64,000 bases of DNA from Nitrososphaerota archaeon (GCA_028867675.1 JAGWGA010000002.1:1-64000); one strand, 5' to 3'; numbered from the stretch's first letter, positions 7,576 through 15,541 are shown. Numbers and translations are program-made. The notes: generated by a model from the letters alone, not told the origin.

Positions 7576-8088
7576 ATGACAGATAATATTTTGGCAGATT
7601 TTTTTACATGGGGGTCTAATCATTTAGGAGATGTTCCAACATGGATTATGGCTATTGCAACTCCAGTTTCCATCTTTATTGGTTTCTTGATAGCTAAAAA
7701 ACAGTTAAAACAAACTTCAAAAATTGAAGAACAAAAATTTTTTCTTGAAGTAGACAAGAGACTCATGCATGATGATAACCTCAAAATTTCTGGTATGATA
7801 TACCAAGAAGTTTACAAATCAAAAACGTTCGATATTTCAGATTCAGATACTCAGAAAAAACTCTCTAATTACTTGAGTGATTTAGAATATGCGTGCAATT
7901 TGTATCTAGAAGAGATTGTATCATTGGATCAACTGTATACACTTGTGGGCTTGAACATAACAGAGGTAATGAAATGTGAATCAGTAAGAAATTACATAAA
8001 ATCGGAACGTGAAGTAATGCATGTGAACGATCTATGGATCGGCGTAGAACAAGTTTCAAAAGAATTAGAATCTATATCTCAAAAGTAG
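7576..8088 (+). CDS. membrane-anchored helical protein (DUF4760-like)
   Basis: 170 residues: one N-terminal membrane helix (about residues 20-40, WIMAIATPVSIFIGFLIAKK) followed by a charged helical domain of about 130 residues containing FFLEVDKRLMHDD and LSNYLSDLEYACNLYLEE. This layout resembles DUF4760-type proteins common in bacterial and archaeal accessory regions, but the assignment is tentative. Its 3' end overlaps, on the other strand, the duplicated cas1 tail at 8072-8155. Confidence 0.5.
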   Translation: MTDNILADFFTWGSNHLGDVPTWIMAIATPVSIFIGFLIAKKQLKQTSKIEEQKFFLEVDKRLMHDDNLKISGMIYQEVYKSKTFDISDSDTQKKLSNYLSDLEYACNLYLEEIVSLDQLYTLVGLNITEVMKCESVRNYIKSEREVMHVNDLWIGVEQVSKELESISQK

Positions 8089-8155
8089 ATTTCTTTTCAA
8101 TGCAGAAATCTGCCAAATTAGAAACTGCGATCTTTCCTATTGTAATTTCCTGACA
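8072..8155 (-). pseudogene. duplicated 3' end of a cas1 (casposase) gene
   Basis: Translated on the minus strand, this stretch gives 27 residues ending in a stop at 8072. They match the C terminus of the intact casposase: both contain QEITI, K-I-x-V, NLADFC and end in TF-x-I, with 18 of 27 residues the same by eye. The nucleotide sequence is much more diverged, mostly at third positions. So it derives from a related cas1 rather than a fresh copy. Homology stops at 8155, just before the stop of the gene at 8161-8772. Confidence 0.8.
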
Positions 8156-8160
8156 TGATT

Positions 8161-8772
8161 TTATACAGGGATCTTGCGTATTTTTTTATCTACCAATTTT
8201 TTCTCAAACTTGTCTATCAAATTTTTATTTTCAACCATAGACATATGGCATTGACGTAAGCGTTCATCAAGTTCTTTACCATTTTTTGCGTCTAAGATAT
8301 ACCTAATTGACTGAGTAACAAACCCACTATATGCTCTAATTTCAATTAGGTCAAGCTCTAAACTCCTACTGTCCTCAAAATATAGTCTCATTTTTGAAAT
8401 AAGGATATCTGCTTGATGCCGAATTCCTTCGAATTCATCTCTATATTTGTCATAATCTGCCATGAACATTTTGGCAGGTTGATCCTTTTCTTCGGCTGGA
8501 AATTTATCGATCGTAGGAAGTATGTCTCCTGTTATTTGACTTATTTCTTCCTCAACTGATGAATATGGTCGAGATATTTTACGAGTAAGCGCATCCTGTT
8601 TTACCAGAGCTAACTTGATTGAATTCTGGAATGATTCCATTATTTCTTGTTTAAGTTTGATTTTTAGTTTGTAATTTTGCCAATCTCTTGATAAAATTCC
8701 TGTTGCAATGGATCCAATGATCACAGGAACGATAACTAACATCAAAGATTGTTCAAAATTAAAATCTGTCAT
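8161..8772 (-). CDS. membrane-anchored coiled-coil protein between two cas1 ends
   Basis: 203 residues: an N-terminal membrane helix (about 8-28, SLMLVIVPVIIGSIATGIL), then a basic helix and a long helical soluble domain with heptad character. No enzymatic motif is visible. It starts 11 bp after the cas1 stop on the same strand and is therefore probably cotranscribed with cas1. It is bracketed by the true cas1 3' end and a duplicated one, indicating that it was brought in by recombination at cas1. Function unknown. Confidence 0.55.
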   Translation of the reverse strand: MTDFNFEQSLMLVIVPVIIGSIATGILSRDWQNYKLKIKLKQEIMESFQNSIKLALVKQDALTRKISRPYSSVEEEISQITGDILPTIDKFPAEEKDQPAKMFMADYDKYRDEFEGIRHQADILISKMRLYFEDSRSLELDLIEIRAYSGFVTQSIRYILDAKNGKELDERLRQCHMSMVENKNLIDKFEKKLVDKKIRKIPV

Positions 8773-8783
8773 CTATGTATTTC

Positions 8784-9857
8784 TTAAATGTGAAATGTAA
8801 TATTCTTTCCTGTACAAAAATCCGCGAGATTAGTTACTGTAATCTTAGCTATAGTGATTTCCTGAACATTCTTCAAGCCATCAAAAGTCTTTTTTCCATG
8901 CCTAAAATCATACCTTCTTTCCTTTTGAAATGTCCTTTCTAACAATTCCAAGAATCGTCTAATGAGATTGTAATCCAAGACTATCTTCCCTTCTCTAGTT
9001 CTTGCATAGTCCCTTTTTGTAATCCTCTGCTCTTTAGAATGAGCATCAGACAATTTCCATACCGAATAATCTACTAACCATCTGAATGGCTCAATCATGT
9101 CATAGACTAACGGTTGAAAACCTGAATGAGTTTTATGATAAAATCCGAAGTATGCATCCAATCCTATTCCGTTGATAAATTTAGAAATCTCACCAGCTAA
9201 AACAGTATAGCCATAATTCAACAAAGCATTGATCAAATCAGTTGCATGATTCTTTGTTTGCCTGATGAATGATTGATTTCTTGAAACAAATTCATATTTT
9301 TCAGGAATTAATTTTCTGAATTCTCTAAAGTATATTTTTGATGAAGTGTTTTCTAATGATAGCAAATTAGATTGTTCATCGATATCATTTCGGATTAATT
9401 GAATTTGTGATATGCCTTGGAATAATTCAGACTTGTTTGTAGATTTTAGAAAATTAATTTGGGAATCAAGTTTAGCCTTTAGAATCTGCCTTGAAAGATA
9501 ACTACTTTTTTCAGGATCTCTGAAAGTATCATACTGTCCAATTCTGTATCTAGTATTTGTCAAAGATTCAGTTACAGGATTTAGATAAGTTGTAGCCCTT
9601 CCGTATGTGTCAACTAGAATCAAATTCCTGTGATGTTGTGAAAGTAAAGATAGTGCCTCAGTTGAGATGTAGCCTTTTCCACTCATGACAATTTTCTCAT
9701 AAGGCATATTGTTAACAAACCACTCTTCAATTTCAGGTTCTTTGAATGGGTCAGCAGTATTTTTGAAAATAATTTTAGAATCTTTTACCTTGATTGAGAA
9801 ACCGTAGCCTTTTAGAAATTTTACGTTGTAATGATTTGTCTTTCCTTTAAGAGTCAA
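8784..9857 (-). CDS. cas1: casposase, Cas1-family integrase
   Basis: 357 residues with the full Cas1 signature. The N-terminal beta domain contains GKGYISTEALSLLSQHHRNLILVD. The catalytic helical domain has E169 (in SLENTSSKIYF), the NALLNYGYTVL helix, H241 in LDAYFGFYHKTHSG, and D253/E256 in LVYDMIEPFR. These are the metal-binding residues of Cas1. In casposons the protein integrates the excised element at a specific target. It follows the TPR gene after 15 bp. The absence of cas2 and of any repeat array excludes a CRISPR adaptation module. Confidence 0.95.
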   Translation of the reverse strand: MTLKGKTNHYNVKFLKGYGFSIKVKDSKIIFKNTADPFKEPEIEEWFVNNMPYEKIVMSGKGYISTEALSLLSQHHRNLILVDTYGRATTYLNPVTESLTNTRYRIGQYDTFRDPEKSSYLSRQILKAKLDSQINFLKSTNKSELFQGISQIQLIRNDIDEQSNLLSLENTSSKIYFREFRKLIPEKYEFVSRNQSFIRQTKNHATDLINALLNYGYTVLAGEISKFINGIGLDAYFGFYHKTHSGFQPLVYDMIEPFRWLVDYSVWKLSDAHSKEQRITKRDYARTREGKIVLDYNLIRRFLELLERTFQKERRYDFRHGKKTFDGLKNVQEITIAKITVTNLADFCTGKNITFHI

Positions 9858-9872
9858 GATAACCCAGTTCCA

Positions 9873-10307
9873 TTAATTTCCAACAAGTACTATGAACAGA
9901 GGATTATCTCTAAGAAGTAAAAAATCTTCATCCCTTTTAGCTGTTTTTCTGAATCGTGAATCGAGTTTTATCGATTGTTCCAATAAAGAAAGTGCCTCAG
10001 GTATGTCGTCTTGTAATGCCTTGACAGTTGCTTTGTTGTAGTATGCATCTGCAAATTTTGGACTAGATTTTATTGCCAAATCAAAACAGCGTATTGCATC
10101 ATCAAATTTACCGAGTCTAAAATGAGCAGTTCCTTTTTGTGTTAGCATCAAAGCATTATTGGGATCTTTTTTGAGACATTCATCACAAATAGAAAGAGCA
10201 TCGTTAAACCTGCCTTCTTTCATTAAAAACGCAGAATTGTTTAGAGCTAACCCGAGTTCTCCTGAAATATTGTATTTCTTTGGGTCTTTTACTGAAATTA
10301 TGTCCAC
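9873..10307 (-). CDS. TPR-repeat protein upstream of cas1
   Basis: 144 residues made of about three tetratricopeptide repeats: residues 20-50 (LALNNSAFLMKEGRFNDALS), 55-87 (ALMLTQKGTAHFRLGKFDDA) and 88-120 (ADAYYNKATVKALQDDIPEA). There is no signal peptide. It is the first gene inside the right inverted repeat and lies 15 bp ahead of cas1, so the two are probably one transcript. TPRs mediate protein contacts; a partner within the casposon machinery is possible but unproven. A TPR gene also sits beside the end of the decayed neighbouring element. Confidence 0.75.
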   Translation of the reverse strand: MDIISVKDPKKYNISGELGLALNNSAFLMKEGRFNDALSICDECLKKDPNNALMLTQKGTAHFRLGKFDDAIRCFDLAIKSSPKFADAYYNKATVKALQDDIPEALSLLEQSIKLDSRFRKTAKRDEDFLLLRDNPLFIVLVGN

Positions 10308-10360
10308 ATTACAAACTACTCAAATGAGTATTTAGAAACTTTCCAACAACTCACACTTTC

Positions 10361-10418
10361 TGTTAACTTCTAGATGGACAGCAAATCTCCCTCGTAAAAG
10401 GGGGGGATTGCATTTTTA
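10361..10418 (+). repeat. right terminal inverted repeat of the casposon (58 bp)
   Basis: Exact reverse complement of 1571-1628 over 58 bp. The inner flank contains ttccaacaac at 10341-10350, the inverted counterpart of the ttgttggaaa found inside the left end, so the ends share a subterminal block as well. Confidence 0.95.
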
Positions 10419-10430
10419 TCGACAGCAAGT
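10418..10430 (+). repeat. right target-site duplication, also the junction with the second element
   Basis: Second copy of atcgacagcaagt (first copy 1559-1571). It is followed without a gap by the A-run and C-run of a diverged casposon end, so this 13-mer is shared between two tandem elements. Confidence 0.85.
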
Positions 10431-10512
10431 AAAAAAGGAAAGCCCCCGCTTACGCACAAAAACGGTGTACTAACTATCGTTATGACGTCAGTGTGATTTG
10501 TTGGAAAGAGTT
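10431..10512 (+). repeat. diverged casposon end (left-end-like)
   Basis: After the target 13-mer the order of elements copies the intact left end: A-run, short purine stretch, C-run (gcccccgcttacg against atcccccccttttacg), spacer, then ttgttggaaa at 10498-10507 as at 1631-1640. Identity is partial, roughly half to two thirds by eye, so it is a different but related casposon end rather than a copy. Confidence 0.55.
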
Positions 10513-10523
10513 TTCTTAGAATT

Positions 10524-11078
10524 CTAATCTTTGGTATTGATTATTTTCAAATTTTCAAGTGCTATTTCCTTTTGTTTTAACGCATTAGCATGATCTGGAT
10601 TGATTTTTAATGCTTTATCAAACCAAATGATTGATTCTTCATATTTGCCCAAAGTTGAAAGTGCAATTCCTTTGTTATCCAACAAAGTATCATCATTAGA
10701 ATTGATTTCTATTGCCTTGTCATACCAAATAATTGCATCTTCATACTTGCCTATCTTGGCAAATTCTAATCCATGATCATATAGCGCCTGAAACTCATTT
10801 AATTTGTTTGACTTCTCAGAGAGATCATCAATTGGTTTTATGATTGTACATATTCCTCCCTTTTTTCCTGTTGCTAATTTGGTATTATTTGTCAATCTCA
10901 ACATATTCAATGTTTTTCTCTCCTTTTCATTAATTTTGATTTTTGGTTCACAGTGTAAATGATACAAATTACCTTCATCGCTTTCAAGAAACATAACACT
11001 ATCATCAGAATCTTTTATTTTTCCGTTGCATGAGATACATCTGGTGTCTTTCTTCTTCTCAAATAATGAGAATCGCAC
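10524..11078 (-). CDS. zinc-ribbon plus TPR protein of the second element
   Basis: 184 residues. The N terminus holds a LIM-like zinc knuckle pair (C-I-S-C at about 14-17 and H-L-H-C at about 40-43). The C-terminal half holds two clear TPRs (ALYDHGLEFAKIGKYEDAIIWYDKAIEIN and the following TLLDNKGIALSTLGKYEES). No membrane segment. It lies next to the diverged element end, mirroring the TPR gene beside the right end of the intact casposon. The frame is intact, so it may still be expressed. Function unknown. Confidence 0.65.
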   Translation of the reverse strand: MRFSLFEKKKDTRCISCNGKIKDSDDSVMFLESDEGNLYHLHCEPKIKINEKERKTLNMLRLTNNTKLATGKKGGICTIIKPIDDLSEKSNKLNEFQALYDHGLEFAKIGKYEDAIIWYDKAIEINSNDDTLLDNKGIALSTLGKYEESIIWFDKALKINPDHANALKQKEIALENLKIINTKD

Positions 11079-11184
11079 GGTCTACTGATGGCAGTCAATC
11101 ATAAAAACCTGTATGTGATAATTATAAAACTTCATCCAAATTTTGACACAACAAGAATCATGACATCTAGTGATTTGTTGAAAA

Positions 11185-11913
11185 TTATTTACTTGTAGAG
11201 GAAAACTTAGGTTTTGGAATGATGATTATTCCATTATTATAACGCGATAAGGCATTTCCATAAATTAACAAATCCTTAATCATTGAAATAGATTCGTACT
11301 GATTTCTGGCATTTTTATAATTTTTACTACTGTGATCTAAAAGGCGCTGGAGAGATTGTTGAGAGCCGTATATTTTTTTCATTGCTGTCCATGATAAAAA
11401 TAAAAATTTCAACCAGCTACTATGTTTTTTTAATGACTGGTATAATGATAGCTCGGCTGATGCCGTAACAAACATCTCATAATACTCTAAAAATTTCTCA
11501 AAATCATTTGAACTATATTGTTCAATTTTGGTTGCATATGTTGTAAAACGACCATAAGAATAATGCCAAGTATTTGATGCATTATTTGAGGCTACAATAT
11601 CATCAAATATTTTTTCATTTATGTATCGAAATACAATGGTTGGTAAATACACCGCAAGTCCTATTGCAGATATGAGAAATATTGGGATTCCCCAATTTAA
11701 CATATTAGGATAGATTTCATGCAACCCAACTATGATGCCAATGCCAGATACAACAATGGAGATCATTGCTTTTTCAAGCCCTTTCCACCTTCCTATTTCA
11801 GATTCTCGAAATTGTCTAATTTCTTTTTCTTTTTCTTTTATCATCTGTCTCTGTAAGTTGAAAGTAATATCCGCTCGTGTGATTATCCATTTTTTCTTTT
11901 CAAGCTCATCCAT
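11185..11913 (-). CDS. two-helix membrane protein of the second element
   Basis: 242 residues. A charged N-terminal helix (residues 1-45) is followed by two adjacent membrane helices (about 49-65 and 73-92, MISIVVSGIGIIVGL and IPIFLISAIGLAVYLPTIV), then a long soluble helical domain. No family recognised. Its general plan, a short membrane anchor plus a helical domain, is like that of the genes at 7576 and 8161 in the intact casposon. It ends 106 bp before the TPR gene and starts 34 bp from the polymerase remnant. Confidence 0.55.
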   Translation of the reverse strand: MDELEKKKWIITRADITFNLQRQMIKEKEKEIRQFRESEIGRWKGLEKAMISIVVSGIGIIVGLHEIYPNMLNWGIPIFLISAIGLAVYLPTIVFRYINEKIFDDIVASNNASNTWHYSYGRFTTYATKIEQYSSNDFEKFLEYYEMFVTASAELSLYQSLKKHSSWLKFLFLSWTAMKKIYGSQQSLQRLLDHSSKNYKNARNQYESISMIKDLLIYGNALSRYNNGIIIIPKPKFSSTSK

Positions 11914-11947
11914 ATTCTGACATTTATGTTCATCATGTAAGATATAA

Positions 11948-12451
11948 TTAAACGCGATGTGTGATCAAGTGAAAATGATTCATAGAGATTGGTAATGAAT
12001 CAATCATCTTCCCATCATTGATATCTTTCAAATCTTCAAACCACATTCTCTTTTTGTCTGCGTTTAGATTTACTAGTCTTCTAACAGTTGAGAATTTTCC
12101 AATATCTTCAAGCGAATTTGATATTATTGAAGTCCTAAGACGATTGACCCTAGTCAGATTAAAGACCTGATAGAGTTTCCCGTCTTTTTCTATCGTATCC
12201 AAATGTTCAATAGGATTTATTCCCAGTTTTCCAATTCCACGCTTTTTCCAAATTCCATTAAAACGGTAAATTCCATTTTGTAAAACATAAACATCATCAC
12301 CTGAATTTTCAAACTTGAAATCACCTAGTTTCTCAGAATCAATTTCAATCTTTTTTGTTGTGATTATACTATCAATTGCAAAAGAGACGACATCTTTCTT
12401 GATATCATGCTCTTGAACAAATTCATACAGTCGTACCGAGATAAAATTACC
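11948..12451 (-). pseudogene. C-terminal remnant of a casposon family-B polymerase
   Basis: An open stretch of 167 codons aligns end to end with residues 405-571 of the intact polymerase at 3060-4775, for example DVYVLQNGIYRFNG against DVYYLQNGFYRFDG and NLNADKKRMWFEDLKDINDGKM against the matching block. Motif C is present as FAIDS, again lacking the first Asp. Upstream an in-frame TAA at 12452-12454 and unrelated sequence follow, so the exonuclease domain and motifs A and B are gone. An internal ATG at 12202 could at most express 84 residues. Confidence 0.9.
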
Positions 12452-12575
12452 TTATTTTACGGTAGTATGTGCAGAAATGGCATAGTTTGGCATAGTTATC
12501 AGACTTTTCATTCCAATAAAGTCTGGAAAAAACCATGAATCAAGATTTATTCTAGTTATAATCACAATGGCATAG

Positions 12576-13085
12576 TTGAGAAAGAAAAAGGAACCAAATC
12601 CTAAGCGAACAATGCAGATTGCAATAGCAGGAGGAGTGATCACTATAGTTTTAGTTATAATAGTAAACTATTACCTAGACCAGACAACACTTTCAGGTCA
12701 GAGATTTGGAGACCAGTTGGCACAAATCCAGCAAGACCTAAAAAATGAAACACTAACCTTTGATGCACATTTAACACAATACAAAGCAGGACAGATACCA
12801 AAGGACCAAATGCTAAAAATTACAGATGACCATATCAAAACAGTCCAAAGTTTTCTTCCAAGATATGATTCCCTAAAAGCACCGGATTTGTTCAACCCAT
12901 CATTGCAATTATTCAGACTATCAACAGAGACCCAGATTCAAAGTGACAATGCATTACGAGAATGGATTGTTACAGGGAATAATGCTACAATGGAAAAGTC
13001 AGACCAGTTACTCCAGCAATCATTCCAGTATGAAATGAATGCACTAAACTCTTATGAAAAGGCAAAGTCTGGCGGCTCACAATAG
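12576..13085 (+). CDS. membrane-anchored hypothetical protein
   Basis: 169 residues from a TTG start at 12576. A short basic N terminus (MRKKKEPNPKR) precedes one membrane helix (about 13-31, MQIAIAGGVITIVLVIIV), followed by an extracytoplasmic helical domain of about 135 residues rich in Gln and Asp. No catalytic motif. It is convergent with the gene at 13077-13532, overlapping it by 9 bp. This is the first apparently chromosomal gene after the second casposon remnant. Family not recognised. Confidence 0.6.
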   Translation: MRKKKEPNPKRTMQIAIAGGVITIVLVIIVNYYLDQTTLSGQRFGDQLAQIQQDLKNETLTFDAHLTQYKAGQIPKDQMLKITDDHIKTVQSFLPRYDSLKAPDLFNPSLQLFRLSTETQIQSDNALREWIVTGNNATMEKSDQLLQQSFQYEMNALNSYEKAKSGGSQ

Positions 13086-13532
13086 CCCTTTTTGATGTGC
13101 AAAATCCAATATACCAATTAGATTTCCTAAAAGCTCTTTTTTCTCCAAAGGAACAGGTGATGCAAATATTATTCCTAGTGTTATACTCAGCATGTCATGG
13201 TCTGTGTGCGACACCAGAATTTTATGATGTTCTATACTTTTTTCAGTCATCAAATTCTTCCATGTTAAGATTCTTGTATACACATCATGGAGTTGCTGCT
13301 CTACATAGTCAAGTGACATTTGTTTTCCTTCTTCAAATAATCCAAACTTTACCAAAGGTAGCATCATGTATCCACCCTTGATAGGATCGTGATTTTTTAG
13401 CATCTCTTGTATGACAGAATCAGCTTTATCCTCTGGTTGTATATCCCCATATTCAGGAGCAAAATATCCAGCTAGGGTCTTTTTGTCATCATATATCTTA
13501 AAGTAAGTATCATCTTGCTCGATAGTCCACAT
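13077..13532 (-). CDS. hypothetical cytosolic protein, 151 residues
   Basis: The protein starts MWTIEQDDTYFKIYDDKK and is mixed beta (N-terminal 30 residues) and helical. A His-rich stretch (SIEHHKILVSHTDHD, about residues 100-114) could bind metal, but no known motif is matched. ATG at 13532. It lies 4 bp downstream of the small zinc-ribbon gene at 13537-13680 on the same strand, so the two are probably translated from one mRNA. Function unknown. Confidence 0.6.
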   Translation of the reverse strand: MWTIEQDDTYFKIYDDKKTLAGYFAPEYGDIQPEDKADSVIQEMLKNHDPIKGGYMMLPLVKFGLFEEGKQMSLDYVEQQLHDVYTRILTWKNLMTEKSIEHHKILVSHTDHDMLSITLGIIFASPVPLEKKELLGNLIGILDFAHQKGLL

Positions 13533-13536
13533 GGTA

Positions 13537-13680
13537 TCATGCAGTGATTTTCTCGGCTATTTGATTTATCTTAAGGTCACTGAGACATTTTCCGCAAAAA
13601 TACCCTTTACCAGTGTTAAATATGGTAGGATTTTTGCACTTGGGACATTCCTTGTTTACTCGATTAACTTCAATTGGCAT
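13537..13680 (-). CDS. 47-residue zinc-ribbon protein
   Basis: ATG at 13680, stop at 13537-13539. The protein begins MPIEVNRVNKECPKCKNP and has two C-x2-C knuckles (C12/C15 and C29/C32) separated by 13 residues with YFC-GKC, a typical zinc ribbon, followed by a helical tail. It is directly upstream of the hypothetical gene at 13077-13532 with a 4-bp gap. Such mini ribbons are common in archaea and usually bind nucleic acid or partner proteins; the exact role is unknown. Confidence 0.7.
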   Translation of the reverse strand: MPIEVNRVNKECPKCKNPTIFNTGKGYFCGKCLSDLKINQIAEKITA

Positions 13681-13807
13681 GCTATACCCTCAGGTCTAAT
13701 TCTTCAAAAGAGATGAGGTCAATTTTAGTTTGCAACTTCTCTAATTATACAGTATACCAAACCAGACAAAATCAAACGTTATAAAGAATGCAAGGAAAAT
13801 CTATTTT

Positions 13808-14089
13808 GTGATTCCCCAGACTACAAAGAAATTCATTGACGGTCTAATCGATTATTACATCAGCGAAGCTGCCTCTTACAAACAGATTGCAAAGACATAC
13901 CATGAGGAAGTTGAAGATGTAAATGCAAACGCTTTTGGTATTATAGTAGGGTGTGTCTATTCTGCATTTTTGCAAGCATATCAGAACCAAAAACTAAAAC
14001 CAACACTTGAAGACACTCAAGAGTTTACACAGATGATAAAATTACGAGCCGCTCAGATTAAGCGCAGCGTCTTAGATGCCAAGACATGA
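13808..14089 (+). CDS. helical hypothetical protein
   Basis: 93 residues from a GTG start at 13808, nearly all helical (FIDGLIDYYISEAASYKQIAK, then a central hydrophobic helix with FGIIVGCVYSAFLQAY). A single membrane helix is possible at about 43-58 but the segment is short and contains Cys. Its stop lies 7 bp before the signal-peptide start of the following protease gene, so the pair may form an operon. No family recognised. Confidence 0.5.
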   Translation: MIPQTTKKFIDGLIDYYISEAASYKQIAKTYHEEVEDVNANAFGIIVGCVYSAFLQAYQNQKLKPTLEDTQEFTQMIKLRAAQIKRSVLDAKT

Positions 14090-14096
14090 TACTTTC

Positions 14097-15464
14097 ATGA
14101 ATAAAATAATTCCAGGTATAATTCTAGTAATTTTATTTTCAAGTCTTGCTATTGGATTACACCAAGCCTTTGCATATGGACAATTTCTTCAAATGCCAAT
14201 TAGGGTGACACATAGTCCAACCATATGTGCAATAGAACCACAACCAGATACAAAATTTCCAACATTAGGAAAACAATTGTCAGATGAAACAGAATATGCA
14301 GTGATGGATTGGAAGAACAAATTAAACGACGGTCTTGGGAAACATCCAGTTTGGAATATTAATTTAATCAAAGTTCCAGTGAATCAACAAAGAGGATTTA
14401 ATTATACAAAATGTGATATCACCATACACTATTTACCACAACCAGAAAAAACCTCAAATGGTTTTATTGCAACAGGGGTAACAATTCCAAACTTTGAAAC
14501 AGGCAAGACAAATATTGAAATCTATTATTTAGACATCCAACCAAACTGGGAACAAGTTGAATGGACCCAAAACAATCAGATGTATTACATCTATGTCGAC
14601 AAGCCATACTACACCGGACTAGTTGCCACAACCACCCAGCTTGATTCAACCATACGACATGAGATAGGACACTCGTTAGGACTTGGCCATTATATCGTAC
14701 CAAATGGAGAACTACAGGACATAATCAACGGAATGGAGGACATGCCATCAATTATGATAGATACAGTAACAGTTTTGGGCGTAAAGCATTTTGATATTAC
14801 CCTGCTAGATGTTGCCCAAATCAAATCAATCTATGGCAATGGAGGATTTGATAATCAAGTCATGCCAAAATTTGGATATCAAAGAGTTCATCAATTGAGT
14901 CTAGACAAGCAATCCTTCCTACCAGATGAATCCATAACATTACATACAAACACAGATAGTTTCAGTGACAAATCATTTGCAGAAATTCTAGTAGTTGATG
15001 CTGACAACCACCTAATCGGAAACTTTGGAATTTCAAAATTAAATTCTACCATACCATTGAACTACCCATATGAAAATAACAAAAAGTATTGGGTGGAATT
15101 ACTCAATCCAATTACAGGAGACTTTGATTACGCCGGATTTACCATAGGAAAACAAAGTTTGCAAGTATCATTACCTGTACAGACAACTCAAACACCAATC
15201 CAGATTCCCAATTGGGTCAAGACCAACGCGGGTTGGTGGGCAAAGGGTTCTGTGACAGATAATGATTTTATCAGTGCCATTCAATACATGATAAAACAAG
15301 GAATAATGCATGTACCATCAACTCAATCAAGTACCGCTCATTCAAGTTACATTCCCAAATGGATCAAGACTAATGCAGGTTTGTGGGCAAACGGTACAAT
15401 ATCAGATAGTGATTTTATCAAGACTTTACAATATTTGATAAATAATGGAATTATCCAGATTTAA
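14097..15464 (+). CDS. secreted metzincin-like metalloprotease with two C-terminal surface repeats
   Basis: The ATG at 14097 puts a signal peptide first (MNKIIPGIILVILF to about AFA-YGQ); an ATG at 14076 would add seven polar residues and overlap the preceding gene. The catalytic domain has the full metzincin zinc site HEIGHSLGLGH (about residues 200-210) and a Met-turn-like PSIMID about 30 residues later. A beta-sandwich-like linker follows, then two repeats of about 38 residues starting IPNWVKTNAGWW and IPKWIKTNAGLW, shared with the proteins at 17975 and 26560. Probably a cell-surface matrixin-type peptidase. Confidence 0.75.
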   Translation: MNKIIPGIILVILFSSLAIGLHQAFAYGQFLQMPIRVTHSPTICAIEPQPDTKFPTLGKQLSDETEYAVMDWKNKLNDGLGKHPVWNINLIKVPVNQQRGFNYTKCDITIHYLPQPEKTSNGFIATGVTIPNFETGKTNIEIYYLDIQPNWEQVEWTQNNQMYYIYVDKPYYTGLVATTTQLDSTIRHEIGHSLGLGHYIVPNGELQDIINGMEDMPSIMIDTVTVLGVKHFDITLLDVAQIKSIYGNGGFDNQVMPKFGYQRVHQLSLDKQSFLPDESITLHTNTDSFSDKSFAEILVVDADNHLIGNFGISKLNSTIPLNYPYENNKKYWVELLNPITGDFDYAGFTIGKQSLQVSLPVQTTQTPIQIPNWVKTNAGWWAKGSVTDNDFISAIQYMIKQGIMHVPSTQSSTAHSSYIPKWIKTNAGLWANGTISDSDFIKTLQYLINNGIIQI

Positions 15465-15541
15465 TAGAAAATTAGACCTAGTCACAAAGGATTAGAGATA
15501 ATTTGTATAAAGTTAAATTGCAATATTTTTAATGATATTCA

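Larger units (their letters stand above)
1572..10417. mobile_element. family-1-like casposon with Cas1 casposase and family-B polymerase
   Basis: An 8.8-kb unit is bounded by perfect inverted repeats and a 13-bp target duplication. It contains cas1 and a family-B DNA polymerase with no other cas genes, which is the definition of a casposon. Casposons with a protein-primed-type polymerase in Nitrososphaerota are called family 1. Layout: two AbiV-like genes, the polymerase with three small upstream genes (minus strand), a divergent plus-strand group led by a winged-helix gene, then minus-strand membrane protein, cas1 and TPR genes. The identical repeats suggest recent mobility. Confidence 0.93.
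10419..12451. mobile_element. decayed second casposon in tandem
   Basis: Beginning at the shared target duplication there is an end-like sequence (10431-10512), then two intact-looking minus-strand genes and the last third of a polymerase gene. All are in the same orientation as the left part of the intact casposon, where the polymerase C terminus also faces the left end. Homology breaks off at 12451 at a stop codon. No cas1, no right end and no third copy of the target 13-mer were seen, so the right part appears deleted. Confidence 0.7.

Noticed and set aside
8784..9857. Cas1 as part of a CRISPR-Cas adaptation module
   Set aside because: No cas2, no cas4 or effector genes and no direct-repeat array anywhere in the window; terminal inverted repeats, target duplication and polymerase identify a casposon instead.
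11948..12202. A separate small protein starting at the ATG 12202
   Set aside because: The frame is only the end of a longer homologous stretch (to 12451) of a polymerase, so the ATG is an internal codon of a pseudogene.
12477..12576. Repeated ggcatagtt words
   Set aside because: Three 9-bp copies in 100 bp of A/T-rich DNA with irregular spacing; no array or inverted arrangement that would suggest a functional repeat.
13531..13716. A 61-codon plus-strand open frame
   Set aside because: It is the antisense shadow of the zinc-ribbon gene at 13537-13680 on the minus strand, whose cysteine pattern is convincing.
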